Part shown: positions 37,374-49,011 of the stretch, piece after piece
Numbering within the stretch: the stretch's first letter is position 1
Layout of the letters: each line of letters opens with the position of its first letter
Source of the DNA: Aspergillus flavus
Taxonomy: Eukaryota > Ascomycota > Eurotiomycetes > Eurotiales > Aspergillaceae
Direction: 5' to 3'
Assembly: GCF_009017415.1 (NCBI RefSeq)
Contig: NC_092406.1
Coordinates: 5,766,001-5,830,000 of the forward strand
Length of the DNA: 64,000 nucleotides
The notes under the pieces: model-generated
Told to the model about the DNA's origin: nothing
Databases searched by the model: none
Seen by the model: the letters and a program-made list of their open reading frames with translations, nothing else
Translations under genes and position numbers: made by a program

Positions 37374-37769
37374 CGTCGATTTGAGGAATCACATACAACT
37401 GGCGGGGCTGCGCTAATCCGGGGTTCAGGATGTGGCGGTGACGTATTTTATCTTTTTGTTTTCTATTGTTATTGAATCTGGGAAACCTGGTTCATCCTGG
37501 ACCGGTGAAACAATGGAATTTCGTCAGCCTTGCGGTCAATTGTACAGCCCACCTCAAAATCACTTTTGCGACTACTGGTATGTAGCATGCGAGCTGACGA
37601 CATCAGGCCGTCCATGGGGCGTCATGATGAAGCTCAGTCTCATCCTCAAGGCGAACCCGGGGGGTAAAAGAAGGCAATATTCCAGTGCAGACGCTGAAAA
37701 GTGTTGGAACGGAGCTAAGACATACCCGTGTAACAAGTTCAAAAGCTCTTCACATTCATTTCGTTAGTG

Positions 37770-40236
37770 TACTCCGTACCGTTGGAATGGGTCCGAGGAA
37801 CCGATCAATCATTAGAAAGGTAAACCGTAGCGGACAGGCAAGGTGTATGCGATCCCACGGCCAGGGAAAGCAGTAGAAGGAGGAGAAGGAGACGAGACTG
37901 ACGTTGAAGGAAGAACGAGAGAAAGAGAAAGAACACAAGTGCCGTCTTCTTCCATCCGGAGAGCAGATCAGGAGTACTAAACCAAGGCTAAAGTCATAGT
38001 AACGGCGGAGAAGTTTAGTAAACAAAGTCTAATACGGAGCACACCACCGTATTAGAATTCTTTATTATTAGTCTAGTCCCCATGAATTTAATTTTAATTA
38101 GAATTTATTTTTATTATGACTACGACTCTGCTCCAATTTTTTTTAATTTTTCTTTTCATTTGGCGGAAATACTAAGGTTTACTGCCAATTGGAGTTTAGC
38201 GAGACTGCAGGATCAGGAGAGACGGAAAAGTGGAGACGCACGATGGCGCATCCTCTTTGGGATCCGTGGGTGGAGCCAACAAGTACCTGACTAGTCACTT
38301 TCTTTCTAGTCCACCGCGCTAGTCTAACCTGGAAGTTACAAGGGTCGGTCTTAGTCTACTTATGTACACTGTACAGAATACATAGTCACTGCTCATTGCT
38401 CAAACCAAAGAGAGCCCTTACGACACTCCCGTGTCTCTCTTCCCTCTCTTAGTGTCAAACACTGATCTAACTCTCGACATGAGCCAACATCATCCAATTG
38501 ATTCTATTGACCCTTGCCACTGGTCGGAGTACACCTCCGAGCCGGGATATCCCCCTTCAGCCCGTGGAAGAAACCTCCGATAATGTTCTGATAAGCAACC
38601 GATCGTTCCATGGTTCTTCAGGTCATCATTCTGAGGTGATAAACCGACAAGTTACTGCGACAGGCAAGCCCTGCGAAGAGAAAGAAGCCGAAAAGAAGGC
38701 CAAAAGAAGGTCAAGATGACACTGAGACGGAAACGATCTCCATCCCGAGAAAAACTAACGAAAGAAATGGACCCCACTTGGTCTTCCGTCCCAAGCCACT
38801 TGAAGAGCCAATCCGATTGGGGTTTACCCGTCCCAGCTCCCAGGGTCAGGGGGGCGAAACCACAAGAAAAAGGAGCAGGGAAAAAAAGATAAATAAAAAA
38901 GTAAAATGGGAAGAAAACGGACCGGCAAGGATTTCACCATGTTTCAAGTCTGTATGAAATCTATCTGTAAAGTTCTGGGGGATCATCATATTTGCTTTTG
39001 GTCGGTTCTGTCCGGCTCTTCACCACGCTGAGGTGAGATATCTATTCCTGCCTGACGACCGAGCACGAGATGGTCCGCCTCGTGTCCTAAAAATTCAGTT
39101 TTTCCCTATCGAAGAATTATCCTTCCCTCTTTCACTCCGGATCGGCTCTCGTGCACGCAGTACCGGACAACCGACTCTCCATTCAAACTTAGTTTCCCAG
39201 ACTATTGAAGCTGATCCAATCGTGTCCCTATACCACTTGGGGGAGGAAAAGAGGCTGATCCACCTGACACTATTGTTCCTCTTTATTCATGCCCTTTAGC
39301 AGACATCTCTGATTGGATGTACCCTCCATCAGCATTTCCTCCAGCTCTGTCTCCTTTTACTAATATTTTTTTTTTCCCGTTCTAATCCACCAAACCGCCA
39401 CTCGATACTCCATTCACCATCACATACGGAGTACGGAGTATAGTAAAACTTGGAAAAGAAGGAACAAATAAAGAAAACCGCAACTATTGAACCCCAAACC
39501 CACCAACAACCACCCCAAAGAGACGATCATTGACAGCACGCCCGAGCACAATAACGGGGCACAGGACAACATTTCCCCATACCGGGGCACAGAGCTTACT
39601 CGACGGCAACCAAAGCCGTGAGGTCCGTGACGCATAAGATTGTAGGAATTGAAATAGACATAGCACGGGCACCTTGATAAAGCCAAACATTAATTCATCA
39701 CCAACACTCCCATCCAATCCACGCCTGAGAAACCAGCCATAGCCCTGCCGATATGAACCCACCAAGTGATCAAAGTTGGCCCCTCCCAGATATCGATGAT
39801 CTCATTCGGCAGTTGACAAGGTCGAAAGAGAAAAAGACAGGGACCCATTTCGGGAAAAGCAATTTCAAATACTAAATCAAAGGCTACGTAAGTACTAACT
39901 TCTATTGACGGCGGGTAGGCTAAGTAATGCCGTATCTCCATTCGTGGGTCGTTCGTTTATCTCCAGCGGGGTCATCGTAATAATAAACCATGGTTGGTGG
40001 TGACGGTTTCAATCAGATTGGATTAATCAACTACGTACTTAGATCATGGGATGATTAAAGTGATCTCAGCTGAGATCAGCTCAGCCAACATAGCGTGTCC
40101 GTGTGTATGGTAAGCTGAGAAAAGAAAGTATATTATATCCGATGCAGCGAATCGGTACGGAGTAGGGTACCAAGTGAGTTAGTCCCCACGATGGAAAACC
40201 GATAGGATGGTATGTAGTAGATACGGAGTACTCCGT
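37770..40236. repeat. Cluster of TACGGAGTA / TACTCCGTA words
   Basis: Exact copies at 37770-37778 (reverse), 39425-39440 (two overlapping: TACGGAGTACGGAGTA), 40156-40164 and 40222-40230. The last is part of the palindrome ACGGAGTACTCCGT. Another reverse copy lies outside at 47849-47857, and a related palindrome TACTCCGGAGTA at 2389-2400. Confidence 0.7.
38029..38055. repeat. 9-bp perfect inverted repeat with 9-nt loop
   Basis: CTAATACGG (38029-38037) and CCGTATTAG (38047-38055) are exact reverse complements around AGCACACCA. It could form a hairpin. It shares the TACGG word with the nearby repeats. Confidence 0.7.
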
Positions 40237-41434
40237 CCCTACATGACTCGAGTAGTCGATCATCTCGAGAGCAAATTTCCCAGGAACCACTGAGAAAGAC
40301 AGAACCACCCCATCTATACCCCAGTCCATCCGTACGCAATATACAGTGTAGTAGGAGCAATATATTACTAAACTATGTATGTACCAATCGCCCTAGACGT
40401 ACCAATACATATTACATACCTGATGCAAAAGGATTCCCTACCCAGCACACCCCCAATGTAAAACACATCTGAATCAGCCCACGACCGCAGTGGTCGTCTC
40501 ACGATGGACCAGGATGTCGGATACCTGCATGCAGGATTCGGCTCCACCCTTCCTTACTCAGATGATACTAAAATCATCCCAGCCCCCAAAAGCAATAAGG
40601 CAACTTAACTGTTTGATTACGTCTCAGACTAGTCTAGCCCTAGCCCTGCTTCCTGCCTATTAATTTTTGCTTTTTGGGGTCCCGAACATCTAGAATCTTG
40701 CGTGCATATTATACTTCGTAGGGTTGCACTATCGGATACCATGGCGTTATTGGGCCCAACTCATGATGATGACGGCGTCGTTCGTTGGTTTCAGTGTTTA
40801 CGTGTGTTTGGGTAGATTTGTGTGTAGGTATAGTAGGGGGCGGTTCGAGACAGTTTTGTCTATTTTAGTAGTGGTTCGCATGTCTGTTATTTTTGGATCT
40901 TGTGGCTTGTGGCTTGAGCTTGGGGAGATCTGTGTATGGGATGTGCCTGGCAGTAGGTCATGTCAGTATGGGAACAGTGGGTTCGTCATGTGTTTGCCGG
41001 TCCACATCTGTCATGGTCATGCCCATATTTTTAGCTTCATAGTCGGCCTGGGTAGTCAGTCTGGTACTGTCGCCTTTTAGGGCAGTCATAACGAACGACT
41101 CTCTGGATCAGAAACAACGTTTAATCCTAGGGAGGATGGTACGGCAACAATCGCTACAACCAAGGGAAATGCGACGGCATACGTAAGAAGACTATCCTCT
41201 TTGCCTCCTCGTGGTTGAAAAGAGAGCCACATACATATGCCCTTATTGTTAAATGGGCGTGACCATGCCCGTTGAAACTCATGATTTCAAAACTGAATAG
41301 ATTAACCCGCTAGATAAAGCTTTTGTAAATCGCTATAGACAAACCAAATAAATTCCCGTGTTTCCGTGCCGGACTTTTTACTACGTTGGCTTCATTTTCC
41401 CTGCACTGAAGCCTTTTGTTGCTCGTAACTCATT

Positions 41435-42571
41435 TCAATGGACCATATAAGGTTTCCAGTTTTCAAGGGCATACGCGACCCCACCAGCGAAAAAGCTCAG
41501 CTCATCATGTCCGATCTTGACATCACTGGCCAATCGTTCGGAGAGAAGGCTCTCAATTTTCTTCAGTAAGCTCAGGTTAAGACTCTCGCGGACCTCAGCC
41601 GGCTGCTCCAGCGCTCCCTTTTCTTCGCTGAGGCTCAAAAGTTCATCAAACTCCTGCTTGGCAACGAGGTTGGGAAATGTTCCAATCACGTGGTTGAGGG
41701 CATGATCAAGGTAAACCCCATCGGCATTATCTGCTTCCAAGTATGGTGATTTAGCACGACCCATCATGATGTCGCCAACCAGCGCGTGCAGACGCGACTT
41801 GTAGCCGGGATCAGCGATCCCATTGATGCCATTCATATAGGCGATGAAAAGTCGCTTGTCTAGGTCCACAACATCGCTGGTATGTTCTTCAGGCAGCTGC
41901 CTGATGGAGTCACTGATATTGCCATGCTCGGCGTCATCGAAATCGTCACCGATATCGTTTCCCTCTTGTAAATGGAGGCTGCCAGATGCCCTTGCCATCT
42001 CCATCAGCTCATGGCAGGTCAATTCAGTACTGGGTGCATCTTCTTCTTGGACTTCTGGCGCTTCAATATAGAGCACGTTGGTGTCAAACCTAACGTTGTT
42101 CGACCCGAATGAAATAAAGGAGCCATCGGCTGAGTCGTCGTCATAATCATAGTCATTGTCATCATCTTCGCTATACTCGGACATAGAGTCCGACTCATCT
42201 TCCCAGCATGTGACGTAGTACACTTCATCGTCATCGGAATCCGAATCCGAGTCGGAGCCGGAATCATCTTCTGATAGAAACTCAAACTCTTGTTCAGAAG
42301 CACCCGATGCATAGCCGGACTCAGATTCTCCGTCTTCCGCAATTTCAGCATACGGTCTTTTTAGGATCGGCTTCAATAACGGACGCTCTGCCGTTGCCGT
42401 AGTGGGTGTTACAGACGAGACCACAGACGAATTGACGGTGGTCGGGTTAGTCGATGTGACTGAAACTTCATCAGATGCATAACAGCTGTCCTGAGAGAGA
42501 GAGATTTCGAGGCCGGAGAATGTCGAAGAAAGAGACTCCCAGGACTTTTTGTTCATGGTTTGGTTGCTCAT
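41435..42571 (-). CDS. Acidic Ser/Asp-rich orphan protein
   Basis: I do not recognise this gene. The first ATG in frame, MSNQTMNKKSWESLSS, gives 378 residues in one exon. The frame stays open upstream to 42790, where it begins GTG directly after CACTAG, so an upstream exon spliced at 42790 is possible. Visible features are RPLLKPILKRPYAEI near residue 60-75, a very acidic Ser/Asp run (EDDSGSDSDSDSDDDEVYY) and SFISFGSNNVRFDTNVLYIE, whose VRF core resembles PP1-docking RVxF motifs without the leading basic residue. The C-terminal half looks folded: DKRLFIAYMNGINGIADPGY, LNHVIGTFPNLVAKQEFDEL and DELSFFAGGVAYALENW. Codon use looks like its neighbours. It is probably a real lineage-restricted gene. 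Confidence 0.65.
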   Translation of the reverse strand: MSNQTMNKKSWESLSSTFSGLEISLSQDSCYASDEVSVTSTNPTTVNSSVVSSVTPTTATAERPLLKPILKRPYAEIAEDGESESGYASGASEQEFEFLSEDDSGSDSDSDSDDDEVYYVTCWEDESDSMSEYSEDDDNDYDYDDDSADGSFISFGSNNVRFDTNVLYIEAPEVQEEDAPSTELTCHELMEMARASGSLHLQEGNDIGDDFDDAEHGNISDSIRQLPEEHTSDVVDLDKRLFIAYMNGINGIADPGYKSRLHALVGDIMMGRAKSPYLEADNADGVYLDHALNHVIGTFPNLVAKQEFDELLSLSEEKGALEQPAEVRESLNLSLLKKIESLLSERLASDVKIGHDELSFFAGGVAYALENWKPYMVH

Positions 42572-45500
42572 ATTGATAACCTGTGATCTGTGTTCGAGAC
42601 ACGTTTTGCCAAGTACCAATATAGGTGTGTTGAGACCCAAAGCCTTGACAACAGGTGAAGAATAGACCGTTTGATTTATTGAAAAAGGATCAGTAGTTGT
42701 GTTTCGATTTTGAGAGTTTTTGGCTTCGAAGGCCTCCGAAGAACCGGTAGGAGTCCATGGTGAAGCACAAGCGTGGATCAAGGTATTCACCTAGTGGAGG
42801 CTGACGAGGGCAACCCCGACAAAAACAATCTTGGAATACATCTTAGTGATTACTTCGAGATCCGTGAATTTCTTAAGGTAAAAAACATGCACTTCTGGTG
42901 CTGCTGAAGGTGACCGGTACAAGACTCCGGTTGAGGTCCTCTCCTGGTTTTCAAAATAGGGTTGATTTTGATGGACTCTGCGTTGATATACATATAGACT
43001 GTAGGTGTGCGTATTCGAAATCTTTCAAGGTATTGTGATCGCCCACGACGCGTTGCGTGGCCTTAACAAGGATAGTTGAGTCTGGACGAGAAAGCGCGAC
43101 TTCCTCGACTGAATCAGAGATGTTTTCGCGTCGATGTACCAGAGATGATGAGTCGAGCCCTGGGCTTATAAATTCACGCCACTTTGCGTGGGATGGGGTG
43201 GAAGATTTAGCGGGGGCGCGAGGGGTAACAATCGGAAGATAGTCAGATTGCCCCAAGGGAAGTTCAAAGGTACACTATCATGAACCCACACAACAAACGT
43301 GTGGCGGCGACAGGAGTGGTGATAATGGAACAGCACAGGGTGCCTGTGGGAGGAAGGTCAACGAAAGACGACCGTCGCTGACAGTGCCTTGGAGTCAGAT
43401 TTCCGTCATCACACCCACCACCTGACCAGTTGCGGCTGTTCGCCCCCTTCTTTCGGCTCCTTTCGGCCCGGCTTCGGATGTCCAAGAATGGTCTAGTGTT
43501 CCTCGGCTGCCGCTTGTTTCCCAACGAATGAAGTCATGGCAACCACTTCGGCGCCTGAGTTGATCCGCTCCGGGTTAGGGCTTTTGGACCGGAGTACCCG
43601 ATCTGGTACTACTCAGTATGAACTATAAGCAAGTGTTGAGGTAAAGGAGGAACCGCGTCATGCGGAACGATGTTTGTGAAACACGTCAAAATCTAGGTTG
43701 CACAATCAAGATTGAGTAGATCCCTATTAATTCTATAAGACTTCATGTGTACGTATGTTTAATTAGCAAAAGTACTGGTCACAGGAGGTTTAATGAAGGA
43801 CATTCGCCTTAATCTGGCGAGCATCGGCGAAGGAGATCTTTGTTCAGTACCTGCATATCTGCAGGTACCACAATTGAGCGTATACTTTGAGGCAAGGTAC
43901 TGATATGTCCCTTGTACTCTCAACCTAATCCGTTCCTAGATGCTTATCATTCTTAGTGTCATGCATTCCAATCTCAAAATAGGGTCTTCTTTGAGGAACA
44001 CAAGGGATGCAACGATCTTATCTGGGCTTTCACCCATAGTAGTAGTTCAAGCATTCTTTCATATGGCTGCTTCCCCCCTTTACCCTCTCGATTTCTCCCA
44101 CCTTACCCACTATTCGAAAGTCGACCCTTGGTTGAGCCAAGTGTTTTTTCCTGATCCTGGGCAGCAGTGGTATCCAGTTTGCATTTAGGTGTTTGAGCCT
44201 CGACGGGTAATCTCCCTACAGATCTTGGCAAACTATGATCGCCGTTTGTTTGTTGCACAATAACTGCCTTCCAGAGATGAGCTACAAGGGTAAGACGGAT
44301 TTGGACAAAGAAACCGCACTTCGGGCGTTCTGAGCTACATTGACATCGCGTGGTCTTGAGTGAAACTGGATAGCGATACTATATCCCTGTACCACAACCA
44401 AATTACCTGCTGAGAAATTAGTCGGTGGCGATCTCTGGCGATCTCTTGCGATCTGGAACACATTTAATTTTGTTGAGATCCAAGATGAGAAAGACTGTAT
44501 GCAAACAATTGAAGATTGGTCAAAGGGAGCTGTTACGCGTCAAGAGGATTAATTATAGAAACTTCAGGAGAGCAGATTAGCACCTGCCGCGCATATCTTT
44601 TGTTCCAAACTTCTTTGAAGCTACTTACCAATTGGAACACAACTAGATTCTGCCAGAATGGAAATGATTTCCCCTTGATGAACACTTGTTCCATGCATGG
44701 TTACTGGAGGCGCGCATTCCTCTCCAGCTTTAGCATTCCGGGACCCATTCCAACAGGGCGATCGACTGCTCAGCATTGGAGGGCTCGACCGCTCGAGCAG
44801 CTCCTACTCCACCAAACTACTCAGTAAAGAATCCCATTGAACAAAGGTTCAATTGAGAGTGGAGGGAGGGTCTTTCCCAAATACCCACATAAGCTCTGGG
44901 TCTAATTCATAGGGTAGTATCATGATTCATGACGCTTACATTCGGTACGTCATTTCGCCGTGATGGGTGCTTCCCGTTAAGGACCGGCCCTTCTCCAACT
45001 GAGGAACGCGCATGGGCTGCGTGTACAAGCCGGCCAGTAGCTACTCCCATTGTTAACGATCAGCTCTCGCCATCATTGGTGTGCATTGGAGGGATTCTCT
45101 CTGGGGCCCTCGTATGACTGTCCTGCTGATACTACACACCCTGTTTCTGGTATAGTAAGGGTTGCATTCCACCAAGTGGCTAATGGGGACATCCGAGCAT
45201 TCTCTCTGTCAATGAATGTGGGCAAGCTCTTGAGGTATCCAATCAGCCACCCAGTTTTCCAACCTCTGTGATTGGTCGGAGCAAGGTACTCAGGCATTCA
45301 GGTCAAGCAATGGGCCAAGGGTGGACCATATGGAGAGCTTCCCATCCCCCCTCTGGGGCATTCCTTACCCATCTTTAGAGCACTTGGAATGTGTGTAGAA
45401 TCCAAGAGGCTGGGTCCCCGGCGCAACGATTCAAATACAGCCCTCTGTCTGTTGTTTGTTTTCTTTGTCTTCTTTGCATCTTCTGCAGTGTTTTCTTTGA

Positions 45501-45735
45501 TTGTCAATCCATCAAACCACTCCTACACACCAAACATTCCAACATCGGTCGCTGCAAAGAATCGAAGCTCTTGGACGGATCGCCGGCTAAAGGATCCGCA
45601 GTTCCCTTCGACCCAGAGTATACGCTGGTCGCCAATCAGATTGGTTCCTGCCCACCAATTTGTTGGTAAACGTTCTCTTTGACAGCTGAGCTTGGAACCA
45701 CCATCGCCGCAAACGGAAATAGAATATCCGACAAC
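42572..45735. promoter_or_regulatory. Divergent region and long wetA upstream region
   Basis: Nearly 3.2 kb between the acidic orphan gene (minus) and wetA (plus), without a supported gene. The 1.8 kb nearest wetA is dense in AbaA-type sites. A pyrimidine-rich stretch with CTTTG/TTTCTTT words lies at about 45440-45500, plausible as a transcription start region or leader. Confidence 0.55.
43948..45540. promoter_or_regulatory. Cluster of twelve AbaA-type CATTCY sites upstream of wetA
   Basis: Plus-strand CATTCC or CATTCT start at 43948, 43964, 44052, 44715, 44734, 44746, 45165, 45198, 45359 and 45535; reverse copies are at 44655 (AGAATG) and 45386 (GGAATG). CATTCY is the AbaA response element, and AbaA activates wetA in A. 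nidulans. BrlA-type words CAAGGGA (about 44003) and AAAGGGA (about 44522) also occur. Confidence 0.6.
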
Positions 45736-47427
45736 ATGTTTGCACAACCTTTCGACCACTCGTTCAACAACGATGATTTATTCAGTCAGTACGTCAATAT
45801 TGATGGCTCGAGTACCGACGGCAACAAAGACGTTTCATTCCCTAGCGACTTTGATCAATTCTTTTCGCTGGACTCATTGTCAAGTAATTGTGGCGAGCAG
45901 TCACCCATCATCTCCACCTCCAAACAACAAACCCATCCTTCACCACAGTGGGCGAAGGATTTCTGGAGCCTACCGCCAGACGCACCCTCATCTCTCGGCC
46001 AAGCCCCCCTTGCATTTCAAGACACCGTTCATCCCTCTGCTGTTTCAGATCTAAACGTCAACCTTGAAGCTTCTTCGACGACTTGCCCTGCAGAGACCCG
46101 CTCTTCGCCGACAACTCCCCCGGGAACTCCACGCCGTAAACCAAAAAGTGCATTAGTCACTCCGAAGTCTATCCAACGTCACCGCGAACCTAATGGTCGC
46201 CGTGGTTTGCAGCACAAACAAAGCTTCTCCCCCAGCCTGACACGTCCTTCTCAATTCCAGAAAGGAAGAATGGCGTATCAAGAAGCTTGGGCGCACCGAC
46301 TTCAGAACTTGAATTTCCTCCGTAGTGCTGATGATCGATTCCCACTGTCGCCGCCACCGTCAGATATCCTGCCACAGCAAGAGAACATAGCGGCCGACAA
46401 CAGCGCCGTACACATCCATCATTCGGGAGACTCCACCGAGATGCATCATCACTTTGACACTAGCATTTTCACCCCATCTCCCGCGATATCCATGCCATCG
46501 CCATGTACGGGAGTGTTATCAAGACAACAAGCCCGGTATTTAAACCACTCCAATAACTCCACTGTGACTTCGAGTCCCCCTTCAGCAGACGACATCTTTC
46601 CCTCCCCGCATTCCTCGGATCCCCAGTCCATGTCATCCTGGCATTCCGATGCGCTCGGTACTCCCGGGCTGTTCACGCCTGATCTTCAGAGCCACGATGC
46701 TCAGGCCTGGTGGCCACCCATGAATGCTCGGGTGCCCCAACGCCAACCTTCCTATCAACAAGTAGTCGCGTCGCCCCCTCCACAGCAGCCGATCCAGAAC
46801 ACCACCCATCAGCATGACTTGGCCAATAGTCAACATGACATCCTGCAAGGGGGTCTTATGATCCAGATGGATCCATCTGCGTATGACATGACCGCCACCG
46901 CCAATTCATCATTTTCCTCAACGACCATGGCTCCGACGGCGTCTAGTTGTCAGGAGAACCACACTTATAGCCACGTGCCTACCGCTCACGCTAAATATGT
47001 TGACGCATCTTCCTTTGCAACTCCCCAGCTTCATCCTCAATTGCGGTCACCATCTCTGTCTCCGCGAGCAGATCGATCCCCCAAGAACGGATTAGCCATG
47101 CATCACAGCATCACCATGAAAGCTCAGCGCCGTCAGCCCGGCCGGAAGATTTCCTCCAACTCAATGAATGTCCCCAAACCCGTCAAGGGCCTTAATGGAT
47201 CGGGGAGCCCCAAGGGAGCCAAGTCGGTAACTGTTTCATTTGTAAACTTTACGCCAAATGACAGTCAAAAAATTCTCACAGGAGTTGCCCCCAGTGGCAG
47301 CTCCAAAACCAAAGCGCGACGGGAGCAAGAGGCCCGTGACCGGCGTCGCAGGATTAGCGAAGCCGCACTTAATGCAGTACGGAAAGCCGGTGGAGATGTG
47401 GAGGCCCTCGAGGCTGTAATGTTTTGA
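45736..47427 (+). CDS. wetA: Conidial maturation regulator WetA
   Basis: WetA is the last regulator of the BrlA-AbaA-WetA cascade of conidiation. It is needed for spore wall completion, trehalose build-up and dormancy, and acts in the nucleus as a DNA-binding regulator. The start MFAQPFDHSF at 45736 is the family N-terminus; the frame is open 57 nt further up but without ATG. One exon, 563 residues. The middle is Ser/Pro/His/Gln-rich and low in structure, with TPPGTPRRKPKSALVTPKS near residue 128-146 and FQKGRMAYQEAWAHRLQNLN near 190. The C-terminal ESC1/WetA domain is clear: VTVSFVNFTPNDSQKILTGV, APSGSSKTKARREQEARDRR and SEAALNAVRKAGGDVEALE, ending VMF. Length agrees with Aspergillus and Penicillium WetA. 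Confidence 0.96.
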   Translation: MFAQPFDHSFNNDDLFSQYVNIDGSSTDGNKDVSFPSDFDQFFSLDSLSSNCGEQSPIISTSKQQTHPSPQWAKDFWSLPPDAPSSLGQAPLAFQDTVHPSAVSDLNVNLEASSTTCPAETRSSPTTPPGTPRRKPKSALVTPKSIQRHREPNGRRGLQHKQSFSPSLTRPSQFQKGRMAYQEAWAHRLQNLNFLRSADDRFPLSPPPSDILPQQENIAADNSAVHIHHSGDSTEMHHHFDTSIFTPSPAISMPSPCTGVLSRQQARYLNHSNNSTVTSSPPSADDIFPSPHSSDPQSMSSWHSDALGTPGLFTPDLQSHDAQAWWPPMNARVPQRQPSYQQVVASPPPQQPIQNTTHQHDLANSQHDILQGGLMIQMDPSAYDMTATANSSFSSTTMAPTASSCQENHTYSHVPTAHAKYVDASSFATPQLHPQLRSPSLSPRADRSPKNGLAMHHSITMKAQRRQPGRKISSNSMNVPKPVKGLNGSGSPKGAKSVTVSFVNFTPNDSQKILTGVAPSGSSKTKARREQEARDRRRRISEAALNAVRKAGGDVEALEAVMF

Positions 47428-48268
47428 AAACTGGAGGTAATCCCGTTTGTTTGTTTGATTTATTTCTGCCATATACCTTTTGTCCTTATATTACTTTATA
47501 TTGAGTGTTTCCAGTCGGTCTGTTCGGTGTTCTGATGGATCCGGAGTCTAAAACACTGAGAGAGAATCTGTTTGAGCGTTAGATTTGTTCCTGGCATCTT
47601 AATCAGCCCTCCCGGGCCGTCTTACCTAAACCTAATCTGGCATAATGTATTCCACCTTGATGTACATATCGAGTCTCCAAAAGTACTACAAATGCCATAC
47701 CTCTTTAATATATCTTTCTGATCTTCTCGTTGGCTTAAGTCCTCTTTGCTAATTTATTGTTATATATAATATCGGATCAAGTATCAGGTGAGAGTCACGC
47801 ATGTCATGGTGGACACCGATATGTAAGAAAGCCCTTCTAGAATCTAGATACTCCGTAGCATAACTATTATACACATTTTCAACCCTACTGAAAAAGAGGG
47901 CCATAGATCTCATAAAATACATAGCTGAAGTACAAATTTTCCAGTTCAAACTCCAATAATTAATATGAAGTATCGAACCACTCGGACAAGGTCAGCATGT
48001 CCAGAACCAAGAATGGCCCTGAGCCCATCCTTTCCCTCAAACCACCAGACGATATAGCCAAGTGGTGCACCCAAATTTCTCCGACGGGAGAAAAGCGCAA
48101 TACAGCTTTGAAACCAAAGCTATCTGATAATTTCGAGTCATAACAAGCCACTTAGTAACCAGGCCTCGAATTGACGGCGCTCAGTCCAAGCGGAATCCTT
48201 CCAATGGCGCGTGTAATCTACCGACGAGATAAAGATCGACAATCTTAATTTCTATCCCGTCTTCAACT
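47428..48268. other. Convergent 3' region of wetA and NDUFAF2-like gene
   Basis: 841 bp, AT-rich. It contains one reverse TACGGAGTA word (47849-47857). No gene seen. Confidence 0.6.
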
Positions 48269-49011
48269 TCATCTCTGAGACGGTTTCGGTGTCCAGGACT
48301 GCGGCTGCCAGTCCTGGCTAGGAGCTCCTCGGGCTGCAGCCCAAGGATCATTTTTAGTGGCTGGTGTCTCGACGTGGTCCGTTTCTTTGGTTTCGGGTGT
48401 AGGGGCAGTATTTTCATGTGCGTTGCTGGCCTGCGCGGATGCATTCGTGGTCGCATCTGTTATTTGAGTTGCTGGCTCTGGTTGTTTGTTCTGTGGCATG
48501 TCGAGGTAAGAAGCCTTGCTGGCCCAGCGCTCATCGGCTAGTCGGGCCAGTTGCTTGATTTGAATCTGGCGAAGGACGTCTTGTTGTTGTTCTTGGACGG
48601 AGGGGGGTTCGGCTCGGACGTAGCGGAGCCATTGGTGCCATTGTGCTGAATTCCCATTGTGTCAGTCATTAATTGATTCTCTACCATATTCTTGACGAGA
48701 CGGAGGTGTGGGAGGTAGAGTAAAGTAAATGAAGGGAGAAAAGGAAGTACTTACGGCTCACTTGGACATCCGCATAATGGGTTTTAGGATTGAACTTGAC
48801 GATCCGTCGGTATCGCGCAGCATTCAAGGCATCTTTAAATTCCCAGAATGTGTTTCCGGAGAGATCCGTTCCTGTTGCAAAGACATTTAGGGTGAGACAT
48901 TGCCGATGACTAGGTAGCAACGCTCAGGTTGAACATACCGACGAGGAAAGATTTTCGCCACGGCAATCGAAGGCTCTTCCACTTGAACCACAGACTATTT
49001 ACCGGACTCAT
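48269..49011 (-). CDS. NDUFAF2/NDUFA12-like complex I assembly protein
   Basis: Small mitochondrial protein of the NDUFA12 family, in the branch that acts as assembly factor of respiratory complex I (NDUFAF2, fungal N7BML type). Three exons: 49011-48939 with MSPVNSLWFKWKSLRLPWRK, a middle exon with GTDLSGNTFWEFKD and RYRRIVKFNPKTHYADVQVS, and a third beginning PQWHQWLRYVRAEPPSVQEQ. These aromatic-rich stretches are the family signature. The rest, RQIQIKQLARLADERWA and a Pro/Thr/Glu/Ala-rich tail, is disordered and typical of the assembly-factor branch rather than the structural subunit. All splices keep frame. It shares a divergent promoter with the calponin-homology gene. Confidence 0.85.

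Larger units (their letters stand above)
37374..41434. other. 4.1 kb gene-poor region
   Basis: Upstream of the histone-fold-like gene and downstream of the acidic orphan gene. Open frames are short and have no protein-like character. It holds the TACGGAGTA repeats and a short inverted repeat, listed separately. Confidence 0.55.

Noticed and set aside
42951..43256. 101-residue minus-strand frame with gene-like composition
   Set aside because: Begins with TTG and has no ATG. No splice join in phase with the downstream acidic gene was found.
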